DNA of 64,000 bases from Bacillus sp. P14.5. Its GTDB lineage: Bacteria > Bacillota > Bacilli > Bacillales > Bacillaceae_B. Within the stretch, counting starts at the first letter, position 1; each line of letters opens with the position of its first letter. The stretch is taken from contig NZ_NIJF01000013.1 of the NCBI RefSeq assembly GCF_003316765.1, positions 1-64,000 of the forward strand, in the 5' to 3' direction. Made by a program: the position numbers and the translations under genes. Positions 8,853-18,692 of the stretch are shown here, piece after piece. The notes below the pieces were generated by a model that saw only the letters and a program-made list of their open reading frames with translations, made no database searches and was not told the origin of the DNA.

Positions 8853-8881
8853 AAAAACGCAACCCATGAGGTTGCGTTTTT
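8853..8881 (-). terminator. Terminator of the tRNA-Ala gene
   Basis: The stem AACGCAACC / GGTTGCGTT has a 5-nt loop and T-runs on both sides; it lies just downstream of the minus-strand tRNA. Confidence 0.88.
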
Positions 8882-8887
8882 CAAGTA

Positions 8888-8960
8888 TGGAGCATAGCGG
8901 GATCGAACCGCTGACCTCCACGCTGCCAGCGTGGCGCTCTCCCAGCTGAGCTAATGCCCC
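8888..8960 (-). tRNA. tRNA-Ala (anticodon GGC)
   Basis: Read on the minus strand, the 73-nt sequence begins GGGGCATTAGCTCAGCTGGG and forms all four arms. The acceptor is GGGGCAT/ATGCTCC with one G-U pair, the anticodon stem CCACG/CGTGG carries loop CTGGCAG (anticodon GGC), and the T-loop is GGTTCGATCCC. The discriminator is A; CCA is not encoded. It is a single, isolated tRNA gene with its own terminator. Confidence 0.97.
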
Positions 8961-9064
8961 GCAATAGAATGTTGCGACGTTTTTTATTATATAAAGATTA
9001 TATCATTTTAGCAAGTATTTTTATGAAATTTTTCTACTTTTCATTTCTTTATATCTTGATTGTA

Positions 9065-9093
9065 TTGTAAACGCTTTCCTTACCTTCTATAAT
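9065..9093 (+). promoter_or_regulatory. SigA-type promoter with an overlapping cre-like site
   Basis: TTGTAA (9065-9070), a 17-bp spacer and TATAAT (9088-9093). The sequence TTGTAAACGCTTTCC at 9065-9079 fits the CcpA cre consensus at 14 of 15 positions and overlaps the -35 box. Repression of the methyltransferase gene by CcpA is inferred. Confidence 0.65.
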
Positions 9094-9127
9094 GAAAGAA
9101 AATTCAGATATTAACAAGGAGGATTTT

Positions 9128-10180
9128 ATGCTGCAAGCTGAAGTATTGCCGGAACAGACCAAGCCGTTCAACGAGTCCCATATAGGAACCAGTGAAATGC
9201 AGAAAAGCTATCGAGTGGATCTTCGCACGTTTTCTGAAAAAGAGTATAACAAGTTTGTAAAGGTGAATACGGTCAGTGACTGGTCTTTGCTGTCCTGGAA
9301 AGATGTAGGCCGTCCGTTTGAGGTGAAGAATTATTCCTTGGATAGACAACAATATGAGGAAGAGCACGGAAAGCCGATGAGCGCGCATACTTCCTGGCAG
9401 TATTTCAACAGGTCTTTTCATGAGTGGTTTTCTAAGGATGTTCCTCTTGAAAAGCAGAGAGAAAAAGAAAAATTCTTGGAAAGTCTAAAAAGTTTTCAGC
9501 CAGGCACAGTAAAATCCGCGCTTGGCGATGTGGTAAGAATTCAGCTTTGGAATTATGTCCACCGGATACAGGACGGCATCTGGGATCCGCGTGGAAAGAG
9601 GGCATTATTTGAAGGTCTTGATGTGTCCAAACCCCGGATTCTATTTCTCGGAGCAGCCGAAGGATATGAAGCGATGCAACTTGCCGCTATGTACCCTGGC
9701 TCTAGAGTGACAATGGTGGATTATGATGAATACTGCAAGACCACAAGGTTTGAGCACTTTCCCGATTCCTATCCATTCCTTGGCGAAAATCCTCATACCG
9801 GCCAGCCCAAAGTCTATTATAAGGATGATTTAAATATTGAGTATGTCATAGACGATATTCGCAATCTTTCTTATGGAAAGGAATTTGACATTGTTATATC
9901 GGTTGGCCTGCTTGAGCATTTTCCTGACGAGTATAAACCGGAAGTAGTGGACTGGCACCGAAAATTTCTCAAACCGAATGGCTATGTGGTCATGACGACG
10001 CCTCGAAATCAACTGCGGTCGCGAATCTACTACAATATTTTTGCTGACGTGATGAATCACACTTATCGTGAGTTGATGACGGTCGAGCAAATGGGGTTAT
10101 ATATGTATGAAAATGGGTTGGATATAGTAAAGTCCGGTTATATCAAGGTCCATAATGGTATCATCGCCAAAGCTCGTTAA
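9128..10180 (+). CDS. Class I SAM-dependent methyltransferase, substrate unknown
   Basis: A 350-aa protein. The SAM-binding motif I is ILFLGAAEGYE (171-181), with the acidic motif II MVDYD (196-200) and later motifs (VISVGLLEHF, FLKPNGYVVMTTPR). The ~160 residues before the Rossmann domain match nothing I recognise. The start is set at 9128 because AAGGAGG lies at 9116-9122. An upstream in-frame ATG at 9092 lies inside the -10 box and cannot be used from this promoter. No pathway context. Confidence 0.88.
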   Translation: MLQAEVLPEQTKPFNESHIGTSEMQKSYRVDLRTFSEKEYNKFVKVNTVSDWSLLSWKDVGRPFEVKNYSLDRQQYEEEHGKPMSAHTSWQYFNRSFHEWFSKDVPLEKQREKEKFLESLKSFQPGTVKSALGDVVRIQLWNYVHRIQDGIWDPRGKRALFEGLDVSKPRILFLGAAEGYEAMQLAAMYPGSRVTMVDYDEYCKTTRFEHFPDSYPFLGENPHTGQPKVYYKDDLNIEYVIDDIRNLSYGKEFDIVISVGLLEHFPDEYKPEVVDWHRKFLKPNGYVVMTTPRNQLRSRIYYNIFADVMNHTYRELMTVEQMGLYMYENGLDIVKSGYIKVHNGIIAKAR

Positions 10181-10261
10181 GGTTTATTTTTCCTCCTATG
10201 TAACATTTTCATTTCAACTCCGTCTACTTCAGTAACAAATGAAATGATTGGAGTGATGAAG

Positions 10262-12460
10262 ATGAAAAAGCTATGGATAGGAGCTGGGGGTCTCCTGCTC
10301 GCTGCTGCACTCGTGTTTGTTTATTTTAAGCAGCCTGCTGTAGAGACCGGCGCTCAAAGCATTGCTAAAAATATCGTCCTTTCTGATAAAACATGGAATC
10401 TGGAATTCTCTCAGCCCCTTAAGAAACTCAGTGAAGATGCTATCTATGTAAAAGATCAAAATGGCGAAAAGATCTCTGTAAAGATCACCATGAGCGATGA
10501 CCGTAAAAGCGTCCTCGTCCACCCGCCTGAAGATGGCTATTCTACCGAAACAGAATCATTCACTCTGCATATTTCCTCAGAGGTCAAATCTTCTCTTGGC
10601 CTTCCTGTCCGGGGAGATAACACGGTAGAATTCGCTGTCGTCCCTACCCTTCCCGAAGTAAAATCTCAGAAAGACCTGCAACAGTATTTCAAGTACGCCA
10701 TTAAAAGAGAAAAAGAAAACAGGCCGAAGTTTTCTATGTTTAACAGGAGTGCCTCGGAAGATTCAGCGGATGACAGCGGTTCATCAGCTGACGGAGCTAT
10801 GGAGGCCCAGCAGGAATCTTCTTCTAATGAACACAGTACAACCAATAATCAGGTCCAGGGTGTGGACGAAGCAGATATCGTGAAAACGGACGGCACTTAC
10901 ATCTATCAGATCGCCTCCCAGCAGCTGGTTATAACAAAAGCTGAGCCTGTCAGTGATATGGAGGTCGTTTCATCCATTCCCTATGAGAATAACTTCTCCC
11001 CTCAGCACTTATTTCTACAGAAAGACAAACTGATTGTTATCGGAAACAGCTGGAATGATGGGTATCGGGACACCCCCTCAGCCGAAAAAAGTTCAGTTGA
11101 ACCTAATATCATGCCGATGCACAATATGATGAAAACAATTATTTACGATATTTCTGATAAGGAAAAACCGGATCTGCTAAGAGAATTTGGCATGGAAGGA
11201 AATTATGTCTCAGCACGTAAAGTAGGTTCTTATGTATATCTTGCCGCCAATCATTATCCCGACTACTGGATGCTTGAGGAGAAGGATGATGTAGAATTAA
11301 GACCGAGGATTACCGACAGCTTAAACGGCCAAGCACCGGCCTTCCTTGAATATGAAGATATTAAGTATATGCCGCAATCCACCGAAACCAACTTTACCCT
11401 GCTTGCGGCAATCGATCTAGAGAAGATTTCTTCGGATATCCTCGTCGAATCCTATCTGGGAAGCGGCCATCAAATTTATATGTCGAAAGAAAATCTATAT
11501 ATGGCCTTGAGCAAATATAACGCATCAAGCGAAAATCCATCAGGATCTGCTGACACCGAAGTCTATAAGTTTGCCATAGACCAATCAAATATCGAATTTG
11601 CAGGAATGGCGAATGTAAGAGGAACAGTCCTTAACCAGTTTTCAATGGATGAACATGATGGGAACTTCCGGATTGCCACAACCAAAGGAAACACTTGGGG
11701 AGATGATCGCACACCGTCGACCAATAATCTTTATATACTCGATGAAAACTTGAACCATATTGGAAAAGTCGAAGATCTCGCCAAGGGTGAGCGGATCTAT
11801 TCTGTACGGTTTATGGGAGACAAAGCTTATATGGTCACATTCAAACAGGTGGACCCGCTCTTTGTCATCGACACAAGCGACCCATACTCACCAGAAGTTC
11901 TTGGAGAGTTGAAGATTCCCGGTTTCAGCAACTACCTCCACCCTTTGGATGAAAACCATCTAATCGGATTCGGTTATGACACGAAGCTTGTGAAAGACGA
12001 CAAAATGTCTAATGCAGAGCCTCTCGTCCTGACAAGCGGCATGAAGATATCCCTGTTTGATGTCTCAGATTTCCATAATCCAAAAGAAAAGGACACGGAA
12101 ATCATTGGCGGCCGCGGCACACATTCTTACTTAATGGATGACCATAAAGCACTCTTTCAGCACAAAGACAAAAGCCTGTTCGGCTTCCCGGTTTCCGTTT
12201 ATCAGGATAAAGAAGGCAGTATGTATGAACAGACCTTTGACTATCAAGGAGCTCTAGTTTACGAAATTACCCCTGAGAATGGAATCGTTAGAAAAGCGCA
12301 AATGACAAATTCAGATGAAGATGAAATTTATGAGCGCTGGGAACACCAGGTTCAGCGGATGCTCTATATCGGAGAAAATCTCTACACTATTTCACCAGAG
12401 CAAATCCGTTCTTACAAATTGAATGACTTCACGAAAATTGGAGAGCTTGAGATTCAGTAG
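10262..12460 (+). CDS. Secreted beta-propeller protein with N-terminal Ig-like domain
   Basis: A 732-aa exported protein. Residues 4-22 form a signal/anchor segment. Residues ~35-127 resemble an SbsA/Big-type Ig-like domain, and a low-complexity Ser/Asp/Glu linker follows (163-195). The rest carries the bacterial beta-propeller family hallmark QVQGVDEADIVKTDG (197-211) and repeating blade segments. It probably acts at the cell surface; no enzymatic residues stand out. Three ATGs are clustered (10244, 10256, 10262). GGAG at 10250-10253 suits the last, which gives MKKLW and a normal signal peptide. Confidence 0.88.
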   Translation: MKKLWIGAGGLLLAAALVFVYFKQPAVETGAQSIAKNIVLSDKTWNLEFSQPLKKLSEDAIYVKDQNGEKISVKITMSDDRKSVLVHPPEDGYSTETESFTLHISSEVKSSLGLPVRGDNTVEFAVVPTLPEVKSQKDLQQYFKYAIKREKENRPKFSMFNRSASEDSADDSGSSADGAMEAQQESSSNEHSTTNNQVQGVDEADIVKTDGTYIYQIASQQLVITKAEPVSDMEVVSSIPYENNFSPQHLFLQKDKLIVIGNSWNDGYRDTPSAEKSSVEPNIMPMHNMMKTIIYDISDKEKPDLLREFGMEGNYVSARKVGSYVYLAANHYPDYWMLEEKDDVELRPRITDSLNGQAPAFLEYEDIKYMPQSTETNFTLLAAIDLEKISSDILVESYLGSGHQIYMSKENLYMALSKYNASSENPSGSADTEVYKFAIDQSNIEFAGMANVRGTVLNQFSMDEHDGNFRIATTKGNTWGDDRTPSTNNLYILDENLNHIGKVEDLAKGERIYSVRFMGDKAYMVTFKQVDPLFVIDTSDPYSPEVLGELKIPGFSNYLHPLDENHLIGFGYDTKLVKDDKMSNAEPLVLTSGMKISLFDVSDFHNPKEKDTEIIGGRGTHSYLMDDHKALFQHKDKSLFGFPVSVYQDKEGSMYEQTFDYQGALVYEITPENGIVRKAQMTNSDEDEIYERWEHQVQRMLYIGENLYTISPEQIRSYKLNDFTKIGELEIQ

Positions 12461-12501
12461 ACATAAACTCTCTTTCCAGAATGATTTAATTAATACTATT
12501 T

Positions 12502-12541
12502 AAAGCGGATGAAATGTGCAGCCATTTCATCCGCTTTTTTT
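12502..12541 (+). terminator. Terminator of the beta-propeller gene
   Basis: A perfect 15-bp stem (AAAGCGGATGAAATG / CATTTCATCCGCTTT) is followed by TTTT. Confidence 0.94.
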
Positions 12542-12674
12542 ATATTCCTTTCTTGGAGGTACCGTTGCACAGAGACAGGTACCTGCAGCAGAACACAACT
12601 ATTTTTACAAAAAAAGCCTATTTTTCATTTTTAAAGGCAATAATGATTAGCAATGCGGAAAGGAGACTTTGCAT

Positions 12675-13691
12675 ATGAGCGTTTCTTTTTATCAGCGATT
12701 TCTTAGATGGCCCATCCTTGCCAGAACTTTGGTCATCGCCCTTACAGCTATTTCTGCTTTTGGATTCCTAATTCATATTATAGAACCCGCTAATTTCCCT
12801 ACTATTTTTGATGGCATATGGTGGGCCTTGATTACGACTTCAACGGTCGGATATGGCGATTACGTCCCACTGACGACTTCCGGAAGAATCATTGCCATGC
12901 TGCTCATTTTTCTTGGAGCCGGTTTTCTGACAACCTATTTTGTCACGCTGGCTGCCTCTACTGTTACCACGCAGAATGCCTACTTAGAAGGGAAAGCGTC
13001 GTTTATGGGAAAAGAACATACAATCATTGTCGGATGGAACGAACGGTCAAGAGAGATCATTGACCAATTGCTGTCCTTTGACAGCAGCAATCTCGTGACG
13101 TTAATTGATGATTCCTTAACGGAGAATCCATATAAAAATCCCCGCATCCATTTTATAAAAGGACAGTCTTTCCGGGATGACGTATTGAAGAAGGCCGGGG
13201 TTCACACCGCTGAAATTGCTGTCATTACCGCCGATCAGAATAAAAATGAAATCGACGCAGATATGAATACAGTAATGACACTGCTCGCAATGAAAGGGAT
13301 CAACCCGAAGCTGTACTGCGTAGCTGAAATTTTGACAGGAGATCACATCGCCAATGCTGAAAGAGCAGGTGCTGATGAAGTCATACAGACGAATAAACAG
13401 ACCAGTTATATCATTATGGACAGCATTTTATCCAAAGGAATGAGTACCACTATTCTTGAGCTGCTGAATCATTTAAAGGGCAATAATCTTCAAGTCATCG
13501 ATCCTATTGAAGGATGCCATAATAAAACCTTTCAAGAAATCAGTACCTTGCTGCTGGAGAAAAACATCATCCTTTTGGGGTTAAAAAAAGGAGAGCGCAC
13601 GATCGTGAACCCTCCGTTGGAAACAATCATTTATGCTGATGACGGCCTTTTGGTGATTTCCACTGAAAAGTCCCAAAAGAAATCAGGTTAG
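12675..13691 (+). CDS. yugO: Potassium channel protein with TrkA-N domain (YugO)
   Basis: A 338-aa two-helix potassium channel. The selectivity filter TVGYGD is at 57-62 between two membrane helices (~17-37 and ~72-95). A RCK/TrkA-N Rossmann domain follows from ~115 (HTIIVGWNERS) with a C-terminal regulatory part. YugO of B. subtilis carries potassium flux in biofilms. ATG 12675 is preferred over TTG 12669 because the AAAGGAG site then has normal spacing. The downstream yugN is convergent and overlaps the 3' end by 9 bp, matching the yugO-yugN neighbourhood of B. subtilis. Confidence 0.93.
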   Translation: MSVSFYQRFLRWPILARTLVIALTAISAFGFLIHIIEPANFPTIFDGIWWALITTSTVGYGDYVPLTTSGRIIAMLLIFLGAGFLTTYFVTLAASTVTTQNAYLEGKASFMGKEHTIIVGWNERSREIIDQLLSFDSSNLVTLIDDSLTENPYKNPRIHFIKGQSFRDDVLKKAGVHTAEIAVITADQNKNEIDADMNTVMTLLAMKGINPKLYCVAEILTGDHIANAERAGADEVIQTNKQTSYIIMDSILSKGMSTTILELLNHLKGNNLQVIDPIEGCHNKTFQEISTLLLEKNIILLGLKKGERTIVNPPLETIIYADDGLLVISTEKSQKKSG

Positions 13692-14087
13692 CAGCTGGTC
13701 TTCAAGTTCTTTCACCAGCTCCACACCAACAGAAATATATTCTTCCGGAAAACTGGCGTCTGGATCCTGAGGTTCTGAGAACTGGTTGGTTGTTCCGGAA
13801 AATGTTCCAGTAGAAGCATGGTCATCCAACCCCCGCTGATACTTGTGAGAAAGCAGGAACGGCCTTCCGAATTCCACTGTGGCTCCCCGGGAATCCAGCT
13901 GTCCGTCCACTGCAGCAAACGGCAGACGCAAAAATTGATACCCTACTTCGTCATCAATTTTATAGTCAAAGTAACCATGATCATAATCCCAATTTCCTCC
14001 AATATCATATCCTAACGGCTTTAGCTGCTGCTCTAACTTATATAACTGAAAATGCTGCCCCTCCAGTTTAGAAGGAAGTTCAATCAT
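13683..14087 (-). CDS. yugN: YugN-like family protein
   Basis: A 134-aa soluble protein of the YugN-like family; function is unknown. The family-like segments GYDIGGNWDYDHGYFDYKID and YQFLRLPF are visible, with no membrane segment. ATG 14087 is chosen because AAGGAG precedes it at proper spacing; the open frame starts at a GTG that is part of the GGAGTG site itself. Its stop lies inside the last codons of yugO, so the two genes are convergent and overlapping with no terminator between them. Confidence 0.88.
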   Translation of the reverse strand: MIELPSKLEGQHFQLYKLEQQLKPLGYDIGGNWDYDHGYFDYKIDDEVGYQFLRLPFAAVDGQLDSRGATVEFGRPFLLSHKYQRGLDDHASTGTFSGTTNQFSEPQDPDASFPEEYISVGVELVKELEDQLLT

Positions 14088-14212
14088 CCCAAACACTCCT
14101 TTCTTTTACGTTAGTTTTTCCCAGAGTGTCTGGAATGAGTCATGAAAGCACAAAAAGTTATTGAGTGCCGCCGGTCTGAAGTTATCATAGGTTTGAAATT
14201 TTGCGGATAATT

Positions 14213-14370
14213 ACCCTCACTTGCCCGCACCTTATGGTTTGCGGGCCATTATCCTTCCCACAGGGGGATCTCATTGGACCGTAAATTTCGGTTACGGGCC
14301 GTTATCTCCTTCCAAAAAGAGTATCTCATTGGACCACTACTTCCGCTTATGGGTCGTTAGTCTCTCAAGA
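14213..14370. repeat. ~53-bp tandem palindrome array 1 (GGCCCG type, 3 units)
   Basis: Units begin TTGCCCGC (14221), TTGGACC (14274) and TTGGACC (14329), spaced 53 and 55 bp. Each has an inverted complement such as GCGGGCCATT or ACGGGCCGTT about 12-15 nt later. Confidence 0.8.
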
Positions 14371-14510
14371 AGGCTCTTTTTATAAACTTATTCCTCTTTG
14401 AATTATTCTGGTAAGCAAGAAGAAAAGAGCTTCTCCCCTGCTTAGAGAGAACAAACTTAGTATCAGGGGGAGAATGCTTCTCTTTGGATTTTTACAAAAG
14501 CAGAAACAAA
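14371..14510 (+). repeat. MITE-like repeat A, copy 2 (diverged)
   Basis: It begins AGGCTCTTTT and contains AAGAAAAGAGCT and a CTTAGTATCAGGGG stretch matching the other copies. The right end is eroded. Confidence 0.7.
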
Positions 14511-14596
14511 TACGAAAAAAGTCTATATTACAGACTATTTTTAAATAAATGTTGTTTTAGAATGCGATTTTACCTTCCATTTCCCTTTACGAAGGG

Positions 14597-14866
14597 GGAT
14601 TGGAGCGGAAGGCGTGCGATCTCCTGCGGGACTAGCGGGACAGGTGAGACTCCACAGGCGCCGAGGAGGCCAATCTAGCTCCAGCGGCCAGAGACTAGCA
14701 GATTTCGGTCTCTCTCCTTGCGATAAGTCATCATCGAATCGCTGTCGCTCTTCGTGATTCCTTTATCTCATACGAGAGCCCTAAAATCTGTACGTCGCTG
14801 AGCGGCCGCTTTCGCTTTTTAGTTCACCGCCCGCCCCGCGGAGTCGTCCGCCTGGAGCGGAAATCC
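14597..14866 (+). repeat. ~270-bp palindromic repeat C, copy 1
   Basis: It begins GGATTGGAGCGGAAGGCG and ends CGCCTGGAGCGGAAATCC. An inverted copy lies at 23345-23616. Internally CAGATTT and AAATCTG, and AGCGGCC and GGCCGCT, are complementary, so the whole element folds into a long hairpin. No convincing ORF. Confidence 0.88.
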
Positions 14867-14964
14867 ATTACTTCTTAATAACCACAATCTTTGTGAAGAG
14901 AGCCATTTAAAAAAATCTCATTACGCAGCAAATCCTGCTACAAAGTAATAAAGGTTTTAAACAA

Positions 14965-14996
14965 AAAAGCTGACATCCAATTGGATGCCAGCATCT
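14965..14996 (-). terminator. Terminator of pgi
   Basis: On the minus strand the arms GCTGGCATCC and GGATGTCAGC are separated by AATT and followed by TTTTTTG. Confidence 0.93.
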
Positions 14997-15004
14997 CCTA
15001 AAAC

Positions 15005-16354
15005 CTATTTCAAACGCTTCTCAAGCTCAGCTTTCTTTTCTTCAAAGCCCGGTTTACCTAATAGAGCAAACATATTCACTTTATATGCCTCTACTCCAGG
15101 CTGGTCGAATGGGTTGACTCCTAGCAGGTAGCCGCTGATAGCGCATGCCTTTTCAAAGAAGTATACCAGGTACCCGAATGTGTAGGCATCCATCGCAGGG
15201 ATCTCGACAATCAGGTTCGGCACGCCGCCGTCTGTATGGGCAAGCAATGTTCCTTGGAATGCTTTGTTGTTCACAAAGTCGACTGTTTCGCCGGCCAGGT
15301 AGTTCAAGCCGTCAAGATCGCTGTCCGCTTCTTCGATAGTCAGTTCATGGCGCGGTTCTGAAACCTTGATGACCGTTTCGAACAAGTCTCTTCTTCCTTC
15401 CTGGACATACTGCCCCATGGAGTGAAGATCAGTAGAGAAGTTAGCTGATGCAGGGAAGATACCTTTTTGGTCTTTTCCTTCACTTTCGCCGAACAGCTGC
15501 TTCCACCACTCAGAGAAGTATTGAAGCCCCGGCTCATAGTTGATTAACATTTCAATTGTTTTACCTTTGTTATAAAGGACGTTTCTAACTGCCGCATATT
15601 GGTAGGCAGGATTCTCTTCAAGGTTTTCTGTACTGAAGTCCTGGCGAGCCGCAGCTGCACCTTTCATCATGGCCTCGATATCGATTCCACTTACGGCGAT
15701 TGGCAGAAGTCCTACCGCTGTAAGAACAGAATAGCGTCCGCCTACATCATCAGGAACCACGAAAGTTTCGTATCCTTCGTCGTTTGCCAATGTCTTAAGA
15801 GCGCCTTTTGCCTTATCTGTTGTTGCATAGATGCGTTTTTTCGCTTCCTCGGCACCGTACTTCTCTTCCAGTTTCTTGCGGAAGATACGGAATGCGATCG
15901 CAGGCTCCGTTGTTGTCCCTGACTTAGAAATGACATTGATGGAGAAGTCCTTATTTTCAAGAAGGTCCATCAAATCTGTCATATACGTGGAGCTGATATT
16001 GTTTCCTAGAAACAGGACTTGAGGCGTTTTGCGCTGTTCACCGGAAAGCGCATTATAGAAGCTGTGATTCAGCATTTCAAGCGCTGCTCTCGCTCCTAAA
16101 TACGAACCGCCGATTCCAATAACAAGAAGGACATCAGAGTCGTTTTTAATTTTTTCAGAAGCTTTCTGAATGCGGGAAAATTCTTCTTTATCATAGCTTT
16201 CCGGAAGGTCTACCCAGCCAAGAAAATCACTTCCTGCACCTGTTCCTTCGTGTAAAGAGTGGTGCGCCGTTTTCACAGCATCTTTCAAATATGTAAGTTC
16301 ATGTTCACCAAAAAAGGAAAGTGCTTTTGAATAATCAAAGCGTACATGTGTCAT
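15005..16354 (-). CDS. pgi: Glucose-6-phosphate isomerase
   Basis: A 449-aa glycolytic enzyme interconverting glucose-6-phosphate and fructose-6-phosphate. The N-terminus [12 protein letters not shown] and length agree with Bacillus Pgi. Visible motifs are the SIS sugar-phosphate site ([11 protein letters not shown]), [23 protein letters not shown] and the PGI signature region [13 protein letters not shown] near the middle. ATG 16354 is chosen over ATG 16360, which lies only 2 nt from AGGAGGTA. It has its own terminator and keeps the B. subtilis yug neighbourhood. A cre-like site lies upstream. Confidence 0.97.
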   Translation of the reverse strand: MTHVRFDYSKALSFFGEHELTYLKDAVKTAHHSLHEGTGAGSDFLGWVDLPESYDKEEFSRIQKASEKIKNDSDVLLVIGIGGSYLGARAALEMLNHSFYNALSGEQRKTPQVLFLGNNISSTYMTDLMDLLENKDFSINVISKSGTTTEPAIAFRIFRKKLEEKYGAEEAKKRIYATTDKAKGALKTLANDEGYETFVVPDDVGGRYSVLTAVGLLPIAVSGIDIEAMMKGAAAARQDFSTENLEENPAYQYAAVRNVLYNKGKTIEMLINYEPGLQYFSEWWKQLFGESEGKDQKGIFPASANFSTDLHSMGQYVQEGRRDLFETVIKVSEPRHELTIEEADSDLDGLNYLAGETVDFVNNKAFQGTLLAHTDGGVPNLIVEIPAMDAYTFGYLVYFFEKACAISGYLLGVNPFDQPGVEAYKVNMFALLGKPGFEEKKAELEKRLK

Positions 16355-16431
16355 ATCCATTACCTCCTATTAAATTATTCCTTAATCCACTTTATCGAAA
16401 GCCGGGATGATAATCAAGAAAGGACCTGATG

Positions 16432-16445
16432 TGAAAGCGATACCA
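16432..16445. promoter_or_regulatory. Candidate cre (CcpA) site upstream of pgi
   Basis: TGAAAGCGATACCA matches the B. subtilis cre consensus at 13 of 14 positions. It lies between the SGNH gene end and the pgi start. Confidence 0.4.
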
Positions 16446-16455
16446 AATGTTTTTT

Positions 16456-17163
16456 CTATAAACTTTCACTAAATAGCCTCGAATCCTTCAGAATCCTCCA
16501 TGCAATCAGCTTATATCCCTTTTCATTTGGATGAAGGGAATCGCTGAAATATTCTTCTTTTGACTTGTTTTTAAAGACTCCATCCAATGGGATGAAATTG
16601 ATGCCTTCATAATCTGCTGCAATCTTCTTGTTTAAATCGTTCCACTCGTCAATTTGCACCTGGATCTCCTTATTACCTGGATAAGGATTATACAGGCCGA
16701 TCAAGTGTATGGGCGCTGAATGATTTTCTTTCCTCAATGTATCCAATACCGAAGTCAGGTTCTTATGGTAGTCTTCCTTCCCTTCGCGGATTTTCTTTTC
16801 TTGCAGAGGATGCAGGTCCCCTCCATTGCTGTTGATCAAATCATTTGTTCCGATGAAAACAATCATTCCATCCGCTTCACTGGCTTCTTCCCTGGTTTCC
16901 GGGTTCTCAAGCTGATTCAGTACTCCGTTGGTTTCCTGGCCGACAATCCCATAGTTTGCAATCTCAATCGGTCCTGTTTCGTATTTTTGGTTAAGGACGG
17001 ATTCCAGTTTATCAACATACCCTTCATTCCCCTTATCACCAAAGCCATATGTCAGAGAATCCCCAAACGCAGCGATTGTCTTCTCCTTTGATTCATAGTG
17101 TGCCCAGCCAATGAGAGCAGAAGCCGCTATAATACCCACTATTGCGTAAAGTGTTCTTTTCAT
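16456..17163 (-). CDS. Membrane-anchored SGNH/GDSL esterase-lipase
   Basis: A 235-aa hydrolase with an N-terminal signal/anchor (4-21). SGNH blocks: GDSLTYG with nucleophile Ser36, Gly in GIVGQETNG (block II), GTND with Asn107 (block III), and DSLH with Asp208 and His211 (block V). The active site is outside the membrane. The substrate (lipid, carbohydrate ester) cannot be told. An AAGGAA site precedes the ATG. It sits where B. subtilis has yugM/yugK, between pgi and yugJ, so it looks like a lineage-specific insertion. Confidence 0.9.
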   Translation of the reverse strand: MKRTLYAIVGIIAASALIGWAHYESKEKTIAAFGDSLTYGFGDKGNEGYVDKLESVLNQKYETGPIEIANYGIVGQETNGVLNQLENPETREEASEADGMIVFIGTNDLINSNGGDLHPLQEKKIREGKEDYHKNLTSVLDTLRKENHSAPIHLIGLYNPYPGNKEIQVQIDEWNDLNKKIAADYEGINFIPLDGVFKNKSKEEYFSDSLHPNEKGYKLIAWRILKDSRLFSESL

Positions 17164-17201
17164 AAAAGTTCCTTTCCTGTAAGGGGGACAAAGATGAACA
17201 A

Positions 17202-17231
17202 AGGGGACTGTACCCGTTAAAGGACAGTCCC
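17202..17231 (-). terminator. Hairpin after yugJ built from the GGGACTGTCCC repeat
   Basis: GGGACTGT and ACAGTCCC arms with a 14-nt loop; on the minus strand CCTTTGTT follows. It probably acts as the yugJ terminator but the T-tract is weak. Confidence 0.5.
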
Positions 17232-17241
17232 AAAGTAAATG

Positions 17242-18405
17242 TTATAGTGAAGCTTTCAAGATAGCTTTTACATCCTCATGTTTCAAGGAACTAAAATTAC
17301 CGAATTCTCCGTTGGCCATTGCTTTGTCCGCCATTACATCGATGTTTTCGTCATTGATGTCGTAATCGGCAAGCTTTGAAGGAGCTCCGAGGCTGCTCCA
17401 GAATTCGGACAGCTTATCGATTCCTTCCAAACCGATTTCTTTATCTGTTTTACCCTCAGGATTCACATCGAAAACACGAACAGCCATTTGTGCAAAACGA
17501 GCTGGGTTGACATCAATATTATGCCTCATCCAATTAGGGAAAAGAATTGCCAGTCCGCCTGCATGTGGAATATCGTAGACAGCTGATACCGCATGCTCGA
17601 TATTGTGAGTAGCCCAGTCACCGCGATAGCCCATTTGCAGCATTCCGTTCAGCGCAATCGTACCAGAGTAAAGGATGGTTTCCCTGTGCTCATAGCTTTC
17701 CAGGTTTTCAAGAAGCTGTGGAGCCGTTTCAATTACTGTTTTTAACGTAGATTCACATAATCTGTCCTGCAAAGGAGTGTGTGTCGCATTATGGAAATAT
17801 TGCTCAAAGACATGTGACATCATATCGACCATCCCATAAATGGTTTGGTCTTTTGGCACTGTAAAAGTGTTCTGTGGATCAAGAATCGAGAATTTAGGGA
17901 AAACAGCCGGACTGCCCCAGCCATATTTCTCATGAGTTTCCCAATTCGTAATGACGGAACCTGCGTTCATTTCCGATCCCGTCGCAGCCAATGTAAGGAC
18001 GGTTCCAAACGGAAGGGCTTCTTCAGCTGCTGCCTTCTTTGTCACAAGATCCCAAGCGTCGCCATCATACTTTGCTCCAGCCGCAACCGCCTTGGTGCAG
18101 TCGATGACACTTCCGCCGCCTACTGCCAGCAATACCTCAATGCCTTCGTTCTTACAGATTTCCACTCCTCTTCTTACAGTGGAAATACGCGGATTCGGTT
18201 CCACTCCGGAAAGTTCATGAACCTCTGCCCCTATTTCTTTCAGCAGATTTGTTACTTTATCGTAAAGGCCATTGCGCTTGATGCTTCCGCCTCCATAGAC
18301 AAGCAGAACCTTTTTCCCATATTGCGGAATTTCTTCCTTGATTTTTTCCACTTCATCTTTACCGAAAATCAACTTGGTCGGATTATAAAAAGCAAAACTG
18401 TTCAT
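17242..18405 (-). CDS. yugJ: Iron-containing alcohol dehydrogenase (NADH-dependent butanol dehydrogenase, YugJ)
   Basis: A 387-aa group III Fe-ADH reducing aldehydes to alcohols. [11 protein letters not shown] is the NAD-binding turn. Metal ligands lie in [12 protein letters not shown] and in [23 protein letters not shown] 18405 is selected because GAGGAGGTAACAAA immediately precedes it; it gives the 387-aa length of YugJ. The open frame extends 18 codons further without a site. In B. subtilis yugJ and yugK are adjacent paralogues; only one copy is present here. It is in yug synteny next to yuzA. Confidence 0.93.
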   Translation of the reverse strand: MNSFAFYNPTKLIFGKDEVEKIKEEIPQYGKKVLLVYGGGSIKRNGLYDKVTNLLKEIGAEVHELSGVEPNPRISTVRRGVEICKNEGIEVLLAVGGGSVIDCTKAVAAGAKYDGDAWDLVTKKAAAEEALPFGTVLTLAATGSEMNAGSVITNWETHEKYGWGSPAVFPKFSILDPQNTFTVPKDQTIYGMVDMMSHVFEQYFHNATHTPLQDRLCESTLKTVIETAPQLLENLESYEHRETILYSGTIALNGMLQMGYRGDWATHNIEHAVSAVYDIPHAGGLAILFPNWMRHNIDVNPARFAQMAVRVFDVNPEGKTDKEIGLEGIDKLSEFWSSLGAPSKLADYDINDENIDVMADKAMANGEFGNFSSLKHEDVKAILKASL

Positions 18406-18692
18406 TTTGTTACCTCCTCTATTTACTATGCTGCATCTGTAATTGTTCTGCAATTGCATTCCATTCTTGCAAATAAGGGCATTCCCATATGTAAAAGCCC
18501 GGGCTCTCCTTACCTTCCCTTTATTATCGAATATAATGTTCCCTTATTGCAAAGAAAATGCACAGCGATATTTTTTTGAAGGATGCATAATAAAACGGAA
18601 AAAACAACAAGCTATGAGTGAAACATTAAATAAAAAGTGCCGAGTCTACTTTTAATCGTAACCGGCACCCTATTCAATAAGGAGGTAACAAC

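Noticed and set aside
18637..18669. Riboswitch or attenuator before yuzA
   Set aside because: GTGCCG/CGGCAC arms around a 20-nt loop give only a weak hairpin without a T-run.
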